In this document: positions 1-5,564 of the stretch, one piece after another
How the letters are laid out: each line of letters starts with the position of its first letter
Position numbering within the stretch: position 1 is the stretch's first letter
DNA from: Gammaproteobacteria bacterium
GTDB lineage: Bacteria; Pseudomonadota; Gammaproteobacteria; SURF-13
Direction of reading: 5' to 3'
Length of the DNA stretch: 5,564 nucleotides
Assembly: GCA_023381235.1 (NCBI GenBank)
Contig: JAMCTV010000032.1
Location: 1-5,564, forward strand
Notes under the pieces: generated by a model
Seen by the model: only the letters and a program-made list of their open reading frames with translations
Database searches by the model: none
Told to the model about the DNA's origin: nothing
Translations under genes and position numbers: made by a program

Positions 1-657
1 CATAAACCAGGCAAAGGCCTTTTTCAGGCGCTGCTAATAGACCCGGTAGCAGAAGAGGTGGATACCTATATCCAGCTCCTCAAGAATTTGCAATTAAACC
101 TCATCTACACCCTGGAGACGCACGTCCACGCCGATCACGTCACCGGCGCTGCCTTGTTGCGCGAGAGGCTGGGCAGCAAGAGCGTGGTGCACCGCGACTC
201 GGGCGCAGAGTGCGCCGACCTGCTGGTGACCGATGGCGTGCAACTGCAACTCGTAGATATCGAAATTGAGGTGCGCCACACTCCCGGCCACACCGACGCC
301 GACGTGTCCTACGTGGTTGGCGACCGTGTGTTCACCGGCGACGCGCTGCTCATCGGCGGCTGCGGCCGCACCGATTTTCAGCAGGGCGACTCAAGCCGCT
401 TGTACGACAGCGTACACAAAAAATTATTCTCCCTGCCGCCCGACACGCTGGTGTATCCGGCGCACGACTACAACGGCAACACCGTCTCGACCATCAAGCA
501 GGAGATGGCGAAGAACGTGCGTCTCGGTGGCGGCAAGACGCGGGCGGAGTTTATTCAGATCATGCGCGACTTGAAGCTGCCCTACCCGAAACAGATGGAC
601 CGCGCCCTGCCCGCCAATCAGGCCTGCGGACGCGAACCGGGGTTGGTCCAGGGATAG
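1..657 (+). CDS. ETHE1-like persulfide dioxygenase (MBL fold), 5'-partial
   Basis: The reading frame is open from base 1, so the start lies upstream; 218 residues are visible and about 20-25 N-terminal residues are probably missing. The visible part has the metallo-beta-lactamase signature THVHADH (residues 40-46 of the fragment), HTPGHT (93-98), TGDALL (from 112), the ETHE1-type GCGRTDFQQGD, and YPAHDY (152-157). By family analogy the iron ligands are His41, His97 and Asp114. Known members oxidise glutathione persulfide to sulfite and glutathione with O2, in the cytoplasm. The next gene (TauE-like) overlaps its stop by one base, and SQR, the usual producer of persulfide, follows, which supports this role over a glyoxalase II. 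The C-terminus carries the usual NxRLGGGKTRAEF region. The GTG at 58 is internal, because conserved sequence (LLIDPV) precedes it. Family call is firm; the exact physiological substrate is inferred. Confidence 0.93.
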   Translation, partial: HKPGKGLFQALLIDPVAEEVDTYIQLLKNLQLNLIYTLETHVHADHVTGAALLRERLGSKSVVHRDSGAECADLLVTDGVQLQLVDIEIEVRHTPGHTDADVSYVVGDRVFTGDALLIGGCGRTDFQQGDSSRLYDSVHKKLFSLPPDTLVYPAHDYNGNTVSTIKQEMAKNVRLGGGKTRAEFIQIMRDLKLPYPKQMDRALPANQACGREPGLVQG

Positions 658-1424
658 TGCTGCTTACACCGCTGCTTGCGCTTTTGATCGGGCTTACGCT
701 CGGCGTGTTCGGCGCGGGCGGTTCGCTGCTCACCGTCGCACTCCTGGTGTACGAGGACTTGAGCGCGCAGGAAGCGATCAGCGCCTCGCTGCTGGTGGTG
801 GCGCTCACCGCCGCCGTGGCGCTGGTGCAACATGCGCGCCACGGTAATGTGCGCTGGCGCGTGGGTTTACTGTTCGGCGGCGCAGGCATGCTGGGCGCTT
901 ATGCCGGCGGTTTTGCCGCGGGCTATCTACCCTCCGGCCTGCTGCTCTTGCTGCTCGCCGGAGTCATGGTCGGCACTGCGCTGATGCTGCTGCGTCCGCC
1001 CTCCGCAGGGGTGGAAAAAACCGAAGCGTGCGCGCCGAGCCGCGCAAAAGTGGCGCGCGACGCGCTGCTGGTGGGCGCGCTCACCGGGCTGATCGGCGCG
1101 GGCGGAGGATTCATCGTGGTGCCGGCGCTGGTGCTGCTGTACTGCATGCCCATGCGCGAGGCCGTGGGCACTTCGCTGCTGGTGATACTGTTGAACACCC
1201 TGGCCGGCTACGCGGGGCACAGCACGCACGGCATCGAAATAAATTACACGCTGGTACTCAGCGTGACCGGGTTCGCCATCGCCGGTACGTTTCTCGGCCA
1301 TGCCTTGAGCCGGCGTTTGCCGGTGCAGCGCCTGAAAAAGGCCTTTGCCTGGTTTATGATGGTCATCGCCGCCTGGTTGGTATATCAGGAGATACCCATC
1401 GCCTGGAGCCTGCCGGGTATTTAA
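657..1424 (+). CDS. TauE/SafE family sulfite/organosulfonate exporter-like membrane protein
   Basis: 255 residues, normal length for the family, with about eight hydrophobic segments. The internal duplication typical of TauE/SafE is visible: GVFGAGGSLLT at residues 16-26 and GLIGAGGGFIVVP at 144-156, each at the beginning of a half, joined by a polar loop around 113-135. The GTG start at 657 overlaps the TAG stop of the dioxygenase gene (TAGTG), implying translational coupling; there is no well-placed strong Shine-Dalgarno, and the first membrane segment begins at once, so a later start is unlikely. Family members are proposed to export sulfite, sulfoacetate or related anions. Next to an enzyme that produces sulfite, sulfite efflux from the cytoplasm is the best guess. 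The substrate is inference, since the family also includes proteins of unknown function. Confidence 0.88.
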   Translation: MLLTPLLALLIGLTLGVFGAGGSLLTVALLVYEDLSAQEAISASLLVVALTAAVALVQHARHGNVRWRVGLLFGGAGMLGAYAGGFAAGYLPSGLLLLLLAGVMVGTALMLLRPPSAGVEKTEACAPSRAKVARDALLVGALTGLIGAGGGFIVVPALVLLYCMPMREAVGTSLLVILLNTLAGYAGHSTHGIEINYTLVLSVTGFAIAGTFLGHALSRRLPVQRLKKAFAWFMMVIAAWLVYQEIPIAWSLPGI

Positions 1425-1446
1425 GGAACCTCCGATGTATTCAGAG
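1425..1446. repeat. Short repeat piece GGAACCTCC-N7-TCAGAG before SQR
   Basis: Directly after the TauE stop there is GGAACCTCC, seven bases, then TCAGAG. The same two words in the same order recur in inverted orientation at 3529-3551, downstream of the operon, with eight bases between them. This looks like the end of a dispersed repeat (MITE or IS-end fragment) lying in the only gap of the operon. It is short and imperfect, so chance similarity cannot be excluded. Confidence 0.4.
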
Positions 1447-1463
1447 ATTTCCTGGCAGACTAT

Positions 1464-1468
1464 GGAGG
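1464..1468 (+). promoter_or_regulatory. Ribosome binding site for SQR
   Basis: GGAGG, six bases before ATG 1475. It decides the SQR start. The frame stays open far upstream (to before 1028) through the TauE gene, but only the ATG at 1475 has this site and puts the FAD-binding glycine motif near residue 11. A nearby ATG at 1470 is in another frame. Confidence 0.85.
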
Positions 1469-1474
1469 TATGAT

Positions 1475-2665
<1,191 letters not shown>

Positions 2666-3085
2666 ATGGAAAACTTCACACCCCTCAGCGCCGCGCTCGG
2701 CGGCCTACTCATCGGACTCGCCGCGGCCGGCCTGTTATTATTCAACGGACGCATCGCAGGCATCAGCGGGATTTTGGGCGGGTTGCTCGATCTGCCGCGT
2801 GGCGATATGTCATGGCGCGGCGCGTTTATCGCCGGCCTGCTCACGGGCGGGCTGGGCCTGCTGTGGTTCTATCCGCAGACGCTTGCCCTGCCGTCTGATT
2901 ATTCATTCATCACCTACGCCGTCGCCGGACTGCTGGTGGGCTACGGCACGCGCCTCGGCAGCGGCTGCACCAGCGGTCACGGCGTGTGCGGCATCGCGCG
3001 CCTGTCGCCGCGCTCCTTCGCCGCCGTGACCACATTCATGGCCAGCGCCATACTCACCGTATTTATCGTGCGCCACGTATTATGA
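2666..3085 (+). CDS. YeeE/YedE-family sulfur transport membrane protein, first half (PmpA-like)
   Basis: 139 residues, about half a full-length YeeE, with about four hydrophobic segments (roughly 8-27, 32-41, 53-70 and 83-97, plus a C-terminal one at 117-136). The diagnostic motif is GSGCTSGHGVCG at 98-109, with Cys101 and Cys108; conserved cysteines like these in YeeE proteins are thought to relay thiosulfate or related sulfur species through the membrane. It begins directly after SQR and ends in a four-base ATGA overlap with the next gene, so the two are likely translated together and form one transporter. Equivalent paired half-size proteins accompany the persulfide dioxygenase gene in BigR-type sulfide-detoxification operons. 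Family is clear; transported compound and direction are unknown. Confidence 0.88.
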   Translation: MENFTPLSAALGGLLIGLAAAGLLLFNGRIAGISGILGGLLDLPRGDMSWRGAFIAGLLTGGLGLLWFYPQTLALPSDYSFITYAVAGLLVGYGTRLGSGCTSGHGVCGIARLSPRSFAAVTTFMASAILTVFIVRHVL

Positions 3086-3522
3086 AATTATCCATTGCTG
3101 CATTTGTGCTCGGCATCCTGTTCGCTGTGGGACTGGGTATCGCGGGCATGACACAACCAATAAAAATCATCGCGTTTCTGGATGTAACAGGCGATTGGGA
3201 CCCCAGCCTGCTGCTGGTGATGGCGAGCGCCACACTGGTGTATTTCCTGTGCTACCGCTGGATCACCCAACGCCGCGCGCCGCTCTTGGCGGAAAAATTC
3301 TCACTCCCCACCGCCAAACAAATAGATGCACGCCTGATTACCGGCAGCGTATTATTTGGCATAGGCTGGGGCCTAAGCGGCTACTGCCCCGGCCCGGCGC
3401 TGGCCGCGCTGCCCGGCCTAGTCCCGAACACAGTCGTGTTCGTCGTCTCCATGCTGGCCGGGATGCTTCTGTTCAAATGGAGCGACGCATGGCTTTCCGC
3501 ACGCCGCTTAGAGAAACTCTGA
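3082..3522 (+). CDS. YeeE/YedE-family sulfur transport membrane protein, second half (PmpB-like)
   Basis: 146 residues. The start is the ATG of the ATGA overlap with the preceding gene; the upstream extension of the frame only reads through that gene out of phase. Residues 3-25 form a first hydrophobic segment ending in the family motif GMTQPIKIIAFLD (22-34), followed by DWDPSL. Further segments lie near 43-58, 86-100 and 113-131. The second signature, GLSGYCPGPAL, is at 97-107 with a single conserved Cys102. Its sequence differs from the partner, so it is the complementary half and not a recent tandem copy. It is the last gene of the operon. Its final codons and TGA lie inside the left arm of an inverted repeat that spans the following hairpin zone, so its extreme C-terminus may have been altered by that element. 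Confidence 0.88.
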   Translation: MKLSIAAFVLGILFAVGLGIAGMTQPIKIIAFLDVTGDWDPSLLLVMASATLVYFLCYRWITQRRAPLLAEKFSLPTAKQIDARLITGSVLFGIGWGLSGYCPGPALAALPGLVPNTVVFVVSMLAGMLLFKWSDAWLSARRLEKL

Positions 3523-3572
3523 GTGAAGCTCTGATTAAGCCGGGAGGTTCCTGCAATACAGGGATGTATCGC

Positions 3573-3605
3573 CATTATTCAATCGCATCAAGCGATTGAA
3601 TAATG
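3573..3605 (+). terminator. Stem-loop 1 after the sulfur operon
   Basis: A perfect 14-bp stem: CATTATTCAATCGC (3573-3586) pairs with GCGATTGAATAATG (3592-3605), loop ATCAA. It begins about 50 bases after the last operon stop. The stem is AT-rich at the base and not followed by a T-run, so it is not a textbook Rho-independent terminator. It may protect the mRNA 3' end or act with the next two hairpins. Confidence 0.5.
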
Positions 3606-3607
3606 AA

Positions 3608-3637
3608 GAAAAACGAAAATCACATTTTTCGTTTTTC
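3608..3637. terminator. Stem-loop 2, A/T-rich, possible bidirectional terminator
   Basis: A perfect 12-bp stem: GAAAAACGAAAA (3608-3619) with TTTTCGTTTTTC (3626-3637), six-base loop. Read on either strand the descending arm is T-rich, as expected of a bidirectional terminator between convergent genes, but the T-run is inside the stem and there is no GC-rich core. Confidence 0.45.
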
Positions 3638-3639
3638 GC

Positions 3640-3672
3640 CTCTGAAAAATGTCATGGATGACTTTTTCAGAG
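3640..3672. terminator. Stem-loop 3 next to the glmS remnant
   Basis: A 10-bp stem CTCTGAAAAA (3640-3649) with TTTTTCAGAG (3663-3672), then a one-base bulge and an inner GTCA/TGAC stem (3651-3654 with 3659-3662). On the - strand it begins about 20 bases after the glmS-type stop codon, where a native glmS terminator might sit. Its outer arm is also the right arm of the longer inverted repeat. Confidence 0.45.
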
Positions 3673-3691
3673 TTTCTTAAGCCAAATAAAG

Positions 3692-3742
3692 TTACTCCAC
3701 AGTAACCGATTTGGCGAGATTGCGCGGCTTGTCCACGTCGCG
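3692..3742 (-). pseudogene. glmS: 3'-terminal remnant of glmS (last ~16 codons and stop)
   Basis: On the - strand the codons read RDVDKPRNLAKSVTVE followed by TAA. This is the highly conserved C-terminus of glucosamine-6-phosphate synthase (E. coli GlmS ends DVDQPRNLAKSVTVE). Upstream of it in the same frame there is no GlmS sequence: the preceding codons run into the SHOCT gene in another frame and resemble nothing of the isomerase domain. There is no start codon or ribosome site for a separate peptide, so it is a fragment. It abuts the SHOCT gene, whose stop is at 3765-3767. Likely origins are an attachment-site duplication when a DNA block integrated at the glmS 3' end, or a deletion or assembly joint. 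Identity of the stretch is strong; how it arose is inference. Confidence 0.8.
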
Positions 3743-3764
3743 TACGCCTCGGGGTGCGATGGAG

Positions 3765-3995
3765 CTACTCCTGCAACTCGCGCCGCATCCGTTCGTACTC
3801 CTCCTTGCCGATTTCCCCGCGCGCATAGCGCGCCTTGAGAATCTCGAGCGGCGTCTCGCCGCGCTGGATCGGTGACCAGGCCAGCCACTTGATGAGCGCC
3901 ACGACCCCGACAATCACAAGCACCCACACCAGGATCATGAAGAACCAACCGAACCCCGGTCCGAACCATCCGAAACTACCCATGTCGCCCATCAT
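3765..3995 (-). CDS. Small SHOCT-domain membrane protein
   Basis: 76 residues. A short Gly/Phe/Met-rich N-terminus (MMGDMGSFGWFGPGFGW) leads into one transmembrane segment at about 18-40. A cytoplasmic tail follows with a SHOCT domain at about 47-76 (ETPLEILKARYARGEIGKEEYERM), the short C-terminal helical module defined by the ARGEI-x-x-EEY pattern. Such small proteins are often found near metal- or stress-response and transporter genes, but their molecular role is unknown. The start at 3995 is supported by a GAGGAG eight bases upstream; the second Met, one codon later, is spaced less well. It lies 61 bases after the MFS gene on the same strand and may share its transcript. It is the last intact gene before the glmS remnant. 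Confidence 0.85.
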   Translation of the reverse strand: MMGDMGSFGWFGPGFGWFFMILVWVLVIVGVVALIKWLAWSPIQRGETPLEILKARYARGEIGKEEYERMRRELQE

Positions 3996-4003
3996 CGTTC
4001 GAT

Positions 4004-4009
4004 CTCCTC
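4004..4009 (-). promoter_or_regulatory. Ribosome binding site for the SHOCT protein
   Basis: GAGGAG on the - strand, eight bases before the ATG at 3995-3993. It favours the first of the two consecutive ATG codons. Confidence 0.75.
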
Positions 4010-4056
4010 ATTCAGTTCCGCAGGGTGTCCGTTGAGGCGGTCTCAACCCGGGACTG

Positions 4057-5373
4057 TCACTCGGCCGGATTGAGCCGCGGGTGTGTTTCCTCGCTCCAAA
4101 GCTGCACGACGAGCCCGGACAACGCCATCGCAATCGCGACGAACCACAGCCCCGATTCGAGCCTGCCGCTCAGGTGCGCGACGAGTCCGAGCAGCAGTGC
4201 GCCGATGCCGTAGCCGAGGTCGCGCCAGAAGCGGTAGATGCCGATCGCCGAGCCGCGCCAGCTGGGATGCGCAATGTCGGCGACCGCCGCGGAGAGGTTC
4301 GGATAGAGCAGCGCCATACCGAAGCCGGTCACGGCCGCGGAGAACGACCACCAGGCGACGTGTTCATCGAGCAGCATCAGCCCCACGCCGGCGCCGCAGG
4401 TCCACATGCCCCACACGATCGGCTTCTGGCGGCCGATGTGGTCGGAGAGCCGGCCGGTGAAGAACTGCGAGCCGCCCCACACGAAGCCGTACACGCCCAC
4501 TACCCATCCGATGTTGGCGAGGCTCAAGCCGCGTTCGTAGAGATAAACCGGATACACTACCCAGATCAGTGCATCGACGAACTTCTCGACCAGACCGGCC
4601 TGACTCAAGGCCGCCATGCGCTTGTCGCGCCAACTCATGAGCATGAACACTTCCCAAGTCGTGGGTTGATCGGAGATGTTCTTCAGGAAGCGCGGCTTCG
4701 GGCCGGTCGCCTTGCCGGCCGCATGGCGTGCACCCTCCGCGTGCGCCCAAGCGAGCGTTTCCTTGACCCACAAGGCGGTCAATACCAACGCGAGCACGAT
4801 CACCACCGCACCGAACACGAACAGGCCGTGCCGTGGGCCAAGCGCGGTGGCGAGATAGCCAGTGACGATCCCGGCGACGGCCATGCCGACATAACCCGAA
4901 AACTCGTTGAGCCCCATCGTGAGCCCGCGCTGATCGGCGCGCGTGATGTCGAGCTTGGCGGTCTGGGTCATCGACCAGGTGAAGCCTTGGTTGACGCCGA
5001 GCAGCATGGTCGCGGCGACGATCCAACCCCAGCTCGGCGCATACAGGATCATGAACGGGATCGGCACCGCCGAGGCCCACCCGAGCAGCAGCACAGTCTT
5101 TCGCCCGAGCCGCTCCGAGAACCGCCCGGCCACGAAGTTGAGCGTGCCCTTGACGAAACCGAAAGCTACCACGAACGCCATGAGCAGCAGGAACGAACCC
5201 TTGGGCACGCCGAACTCGGCCTCGGCGAGCGCCGGCACCACGGTGCGCATCATCCCGAGTGTCAAACCCACCAGAAACACCTGCACCAACTGGTGCAGAA
5301 ACTGCGCGAGGTTGTCGCGGATCCCGTGGCGGTAACCGGCGAACGCTTCATGGCCGTGGTGCGTGGCGTGCAT
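4057..5373 (-). CDS. Major facilitator superfamily transporter
   Basis: 438 residues from ATG 5373, the usual MFS length, with about twelve hydrophobic segments in two halves separated by a charged central loop (about 203-250, KETLAWAHAEGARHAAGK and on). The loop-2/3 motif A appears as GRFSERLGRK at 83-92 and again in the second half as GRLSDHIGRQK at 307-317, showing the family's internal duplication. TRADQRGLTMGLNEFSGYVG (144-163) and HPSWRGSAIGIYRFWRDLGYGIG (369-391) resemble the loop and helix of drug- or metabolite-efflux members. Upstream on the same strand is an MBL-fold hydrolase gene, so the pair may act on one substrate, but the sequence does not show which. The N-terminus is His-rich (MHATHHGHEAF). 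A GTG at 5394, one base after the upstream stop, would add seven residues; neither start has a clear ribosome site, and ATG was preferred. Confidence 0.9.
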   Translation of the reverse strand: MHATHHGHEAFAGYRHGIRDNLAQFLHQLVQVFLVGLTLGMMRTVVPALAEAEFGVPKGSFLLLMAFVVAFGFVKGTLNFVAGRFSERLGRKTVLLLGWASAVPIPFMILYAPSWGWIVAATMLLGVNQGFTWSMTQTAKLDITRADQRGLTMGLNEFSGYVGMAVAGIVTGYLATALGPRHGLFVFGAVVIVLALVLTALWVKETLAWAHAEGARHAAGKATGPKPRFLKNISDQPTTWEVFMLMSWRDKRMAALSQAGLVEKFVDALIWVVYPVYLYERGLSLANIGWVVGVYGFVWGGSQFFTGRLSDHIGRQKPIVWGMWTCGAGVGLMLLDEHVAWWSFSAAVTGFGMALLYPNLSAAVADIAHPSWRGSAIGIYRFWRDLGYGIGALLLGLVAHLSGRLESGLWFVAIAMALSGLVVQLWSEETHPRLNPAE

Positions 5374-5395
5374 GACGGTTCTCGTTTTGGGCACT

Positions 5396-5564
5396 TCAGG
5401 CCGCGATGTTGGCGGCCACCATCCGGTCCAACTCGGCTGGGCGCGGCGGGATCTCGCTCATGAGCAGCTTCATGAATTCGTCTTTATTCGTGACCTTGAG
5501 CCCGAGATTAAAGCGCTTCTCGAAGCCGATCGTGGAGGACGGCTTGCCGGAAAGCCGGGTGCCG
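5396..5564 (-). CDS. C-terminal part of a second MBL-fold hydrolase (ETHE1/CstB/YrkH-like)
   Basis: The - strand is open from the window edge to a TGA at 5398-5396, giving the last 55 residues of a protein. The fragment carries LSGKPSSTIGFEKRFN, then a DEFMKLL helix, then IPPRPAELDRMVAANI. I recognise this arrangement (CGxxLSxxxSSTIGxExxxN, a DxFVxxL helix, then PPxPxYxxxxxxxNxxG) as the C-terminal region of MBL-fold hydrolases related to ETHE1, CstB and YrkH. The metal-binding motifs would be upstream, outside the window, so catalytic competence cannot be judged. The MFS gene follows at once, suggesting a two-gene unit. The match comes from memory of the motif pattern. If correct, the protein could handle persulfides or a related thioester or thiol compound, in parallel to the dioxygenase at the left edge. 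Confidence 0.65.
   Translation of the reverse strand, partial: GTRLSGKPSSTIGFEKRFNLGLKVTNKDEFMKLLMSEIPPRPAELDRMVAANIAA

Larger units (their letters stand above)
3507..3681. repeat. Inverted-repeat-bounded hairpin segment, MITE-like
   Basis: The left arm at 3507-3522 (CTTAGAGAAACTCTGA) is the reverse complement of the right arm at 3667-3681 (TCAGAGTTTCTTAAG) apart from one extra base; 11 bases (3512-3522 with 3667-3677) match perfectly. About 145 bp lie between, with no coding frame, three stem-loops, and several CTCTGA words (3517, 3529, 3640). A GGAGGTTCC word at 3543-3551 is shared in inverted form with the gap before SQR. Inverted ends plus internal palindromes and no transposase suggest a miniature transposable element or a decayed IS end. 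I do not recognise the family and see no clear target-site duplication. A complex terminator is the alternative. Confidence 0.45.

Noticed and set aside
58..60. GTG as start of the dioxygenase gene
   Set aside because: Conserved family sequence (LLIDPV) is encoded upstream of it in frame, so the gene enters from outside the window.
1028..1474. N-terminal extension of the SQR frame
   Set aside because: It overlaps the TauE gene out of phase and reads as low-complexity Arg/Ala/Gly. The ATG at 1475 has a GGAGG site and the FAD motif in the right place.
3573..3672. CRISPR array or small RNA gene
   Set aside because: The three palindromes differ in sequence and have no regular spacers, and no promoter-like boxes are evident.
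3507..3681. Tn7 or IS end at the inverted repeat
   Set aside because: The arms do not carry TGT...ACA termini, there is no transposase gene, and I could not see a clear target duplication. It is kept only as an unclassified MITE-like segment.
5392..5394. GTG one base after the MBL stop as the MFS start
   Set aside because: Possible through coupling but without a ribosome site. The ATG at 5373 was preferred, though the choice is not certain.
4081..5463. Long + strand open frame (460 codons) opposite the MFS gene
   Set aside because: Its translation is rich in Arg, His, Glu and Pro with no domain or membrane pattern, as expected for the antisense of a GC-rich gene. The - strand frame has clear MFS motifs and twelve hydrophobic segments.

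Overview
The window looks like a GC-rich proteobacterial genome, most likely a gamma- or beta-proteobacterial sulfur oxidiser. This is inferred from the gene families and from a glmS tail of the proteobacterial type; no rRNA or other taxonomic marker is present. It has three parts: a left-hand sulfide-oxidation operon on the + strand, an AT-rich repeat and hairpin zone in the middle, and a right-hand block on the - strand.

Left operon (1-3522, +). Five genes are packed with overlapping or touching ends: an ETHE1-type persulfide dioxygenase (5' end off the window), a TauE/SafE-type anion exporter, a type II sulfide:quinone oxidoreductase (SQR), and two half-size YeeE/YedE (PmpA/PmpB-like) sulfur-transport membrane proteins. 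Together they suggest a route in which SQR oxidises sulfide to a persulfide and feeds electrons to the quinone pool. The dioxygenase would oxidise glutathione persulfide to sulfite, and TauE would export sulfite or a related sulfonate. The YeeE pair would move a sulfur compound across the membrane. The only real gap (50 bp, before SQR) holds a short piece of a repeat seen again after the operon.

Middle (3523-3764). No complete gene. Three back-to-back stem-loops lie inside a segment bounded by an inverted repeat whose left arm includes the last codons and stop of the second YeeE gene. Next to it is a short - strand remnant encoding the last 15-16 residues of GlmS (glucosamine-6-phosphate synthase) and its stop codon, with no glmS body attached.

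Right block (3765-5564, -). Reading right to left: the C-terminal 55 residues of a second metallo-beta-lactamase-fold hydrolase of the ETHE1/CstB/YrkH-like group, a 12-TM major facilitator transporter, and a small SHOCT-domain membrane protein. This block ends against the glmS remnant. The geometry fits a block integrated at the 3' end of glmS, with the left operon as the original glmS-downstream neighbourhood; a rearrangement or a chimeric assembly would look the same.
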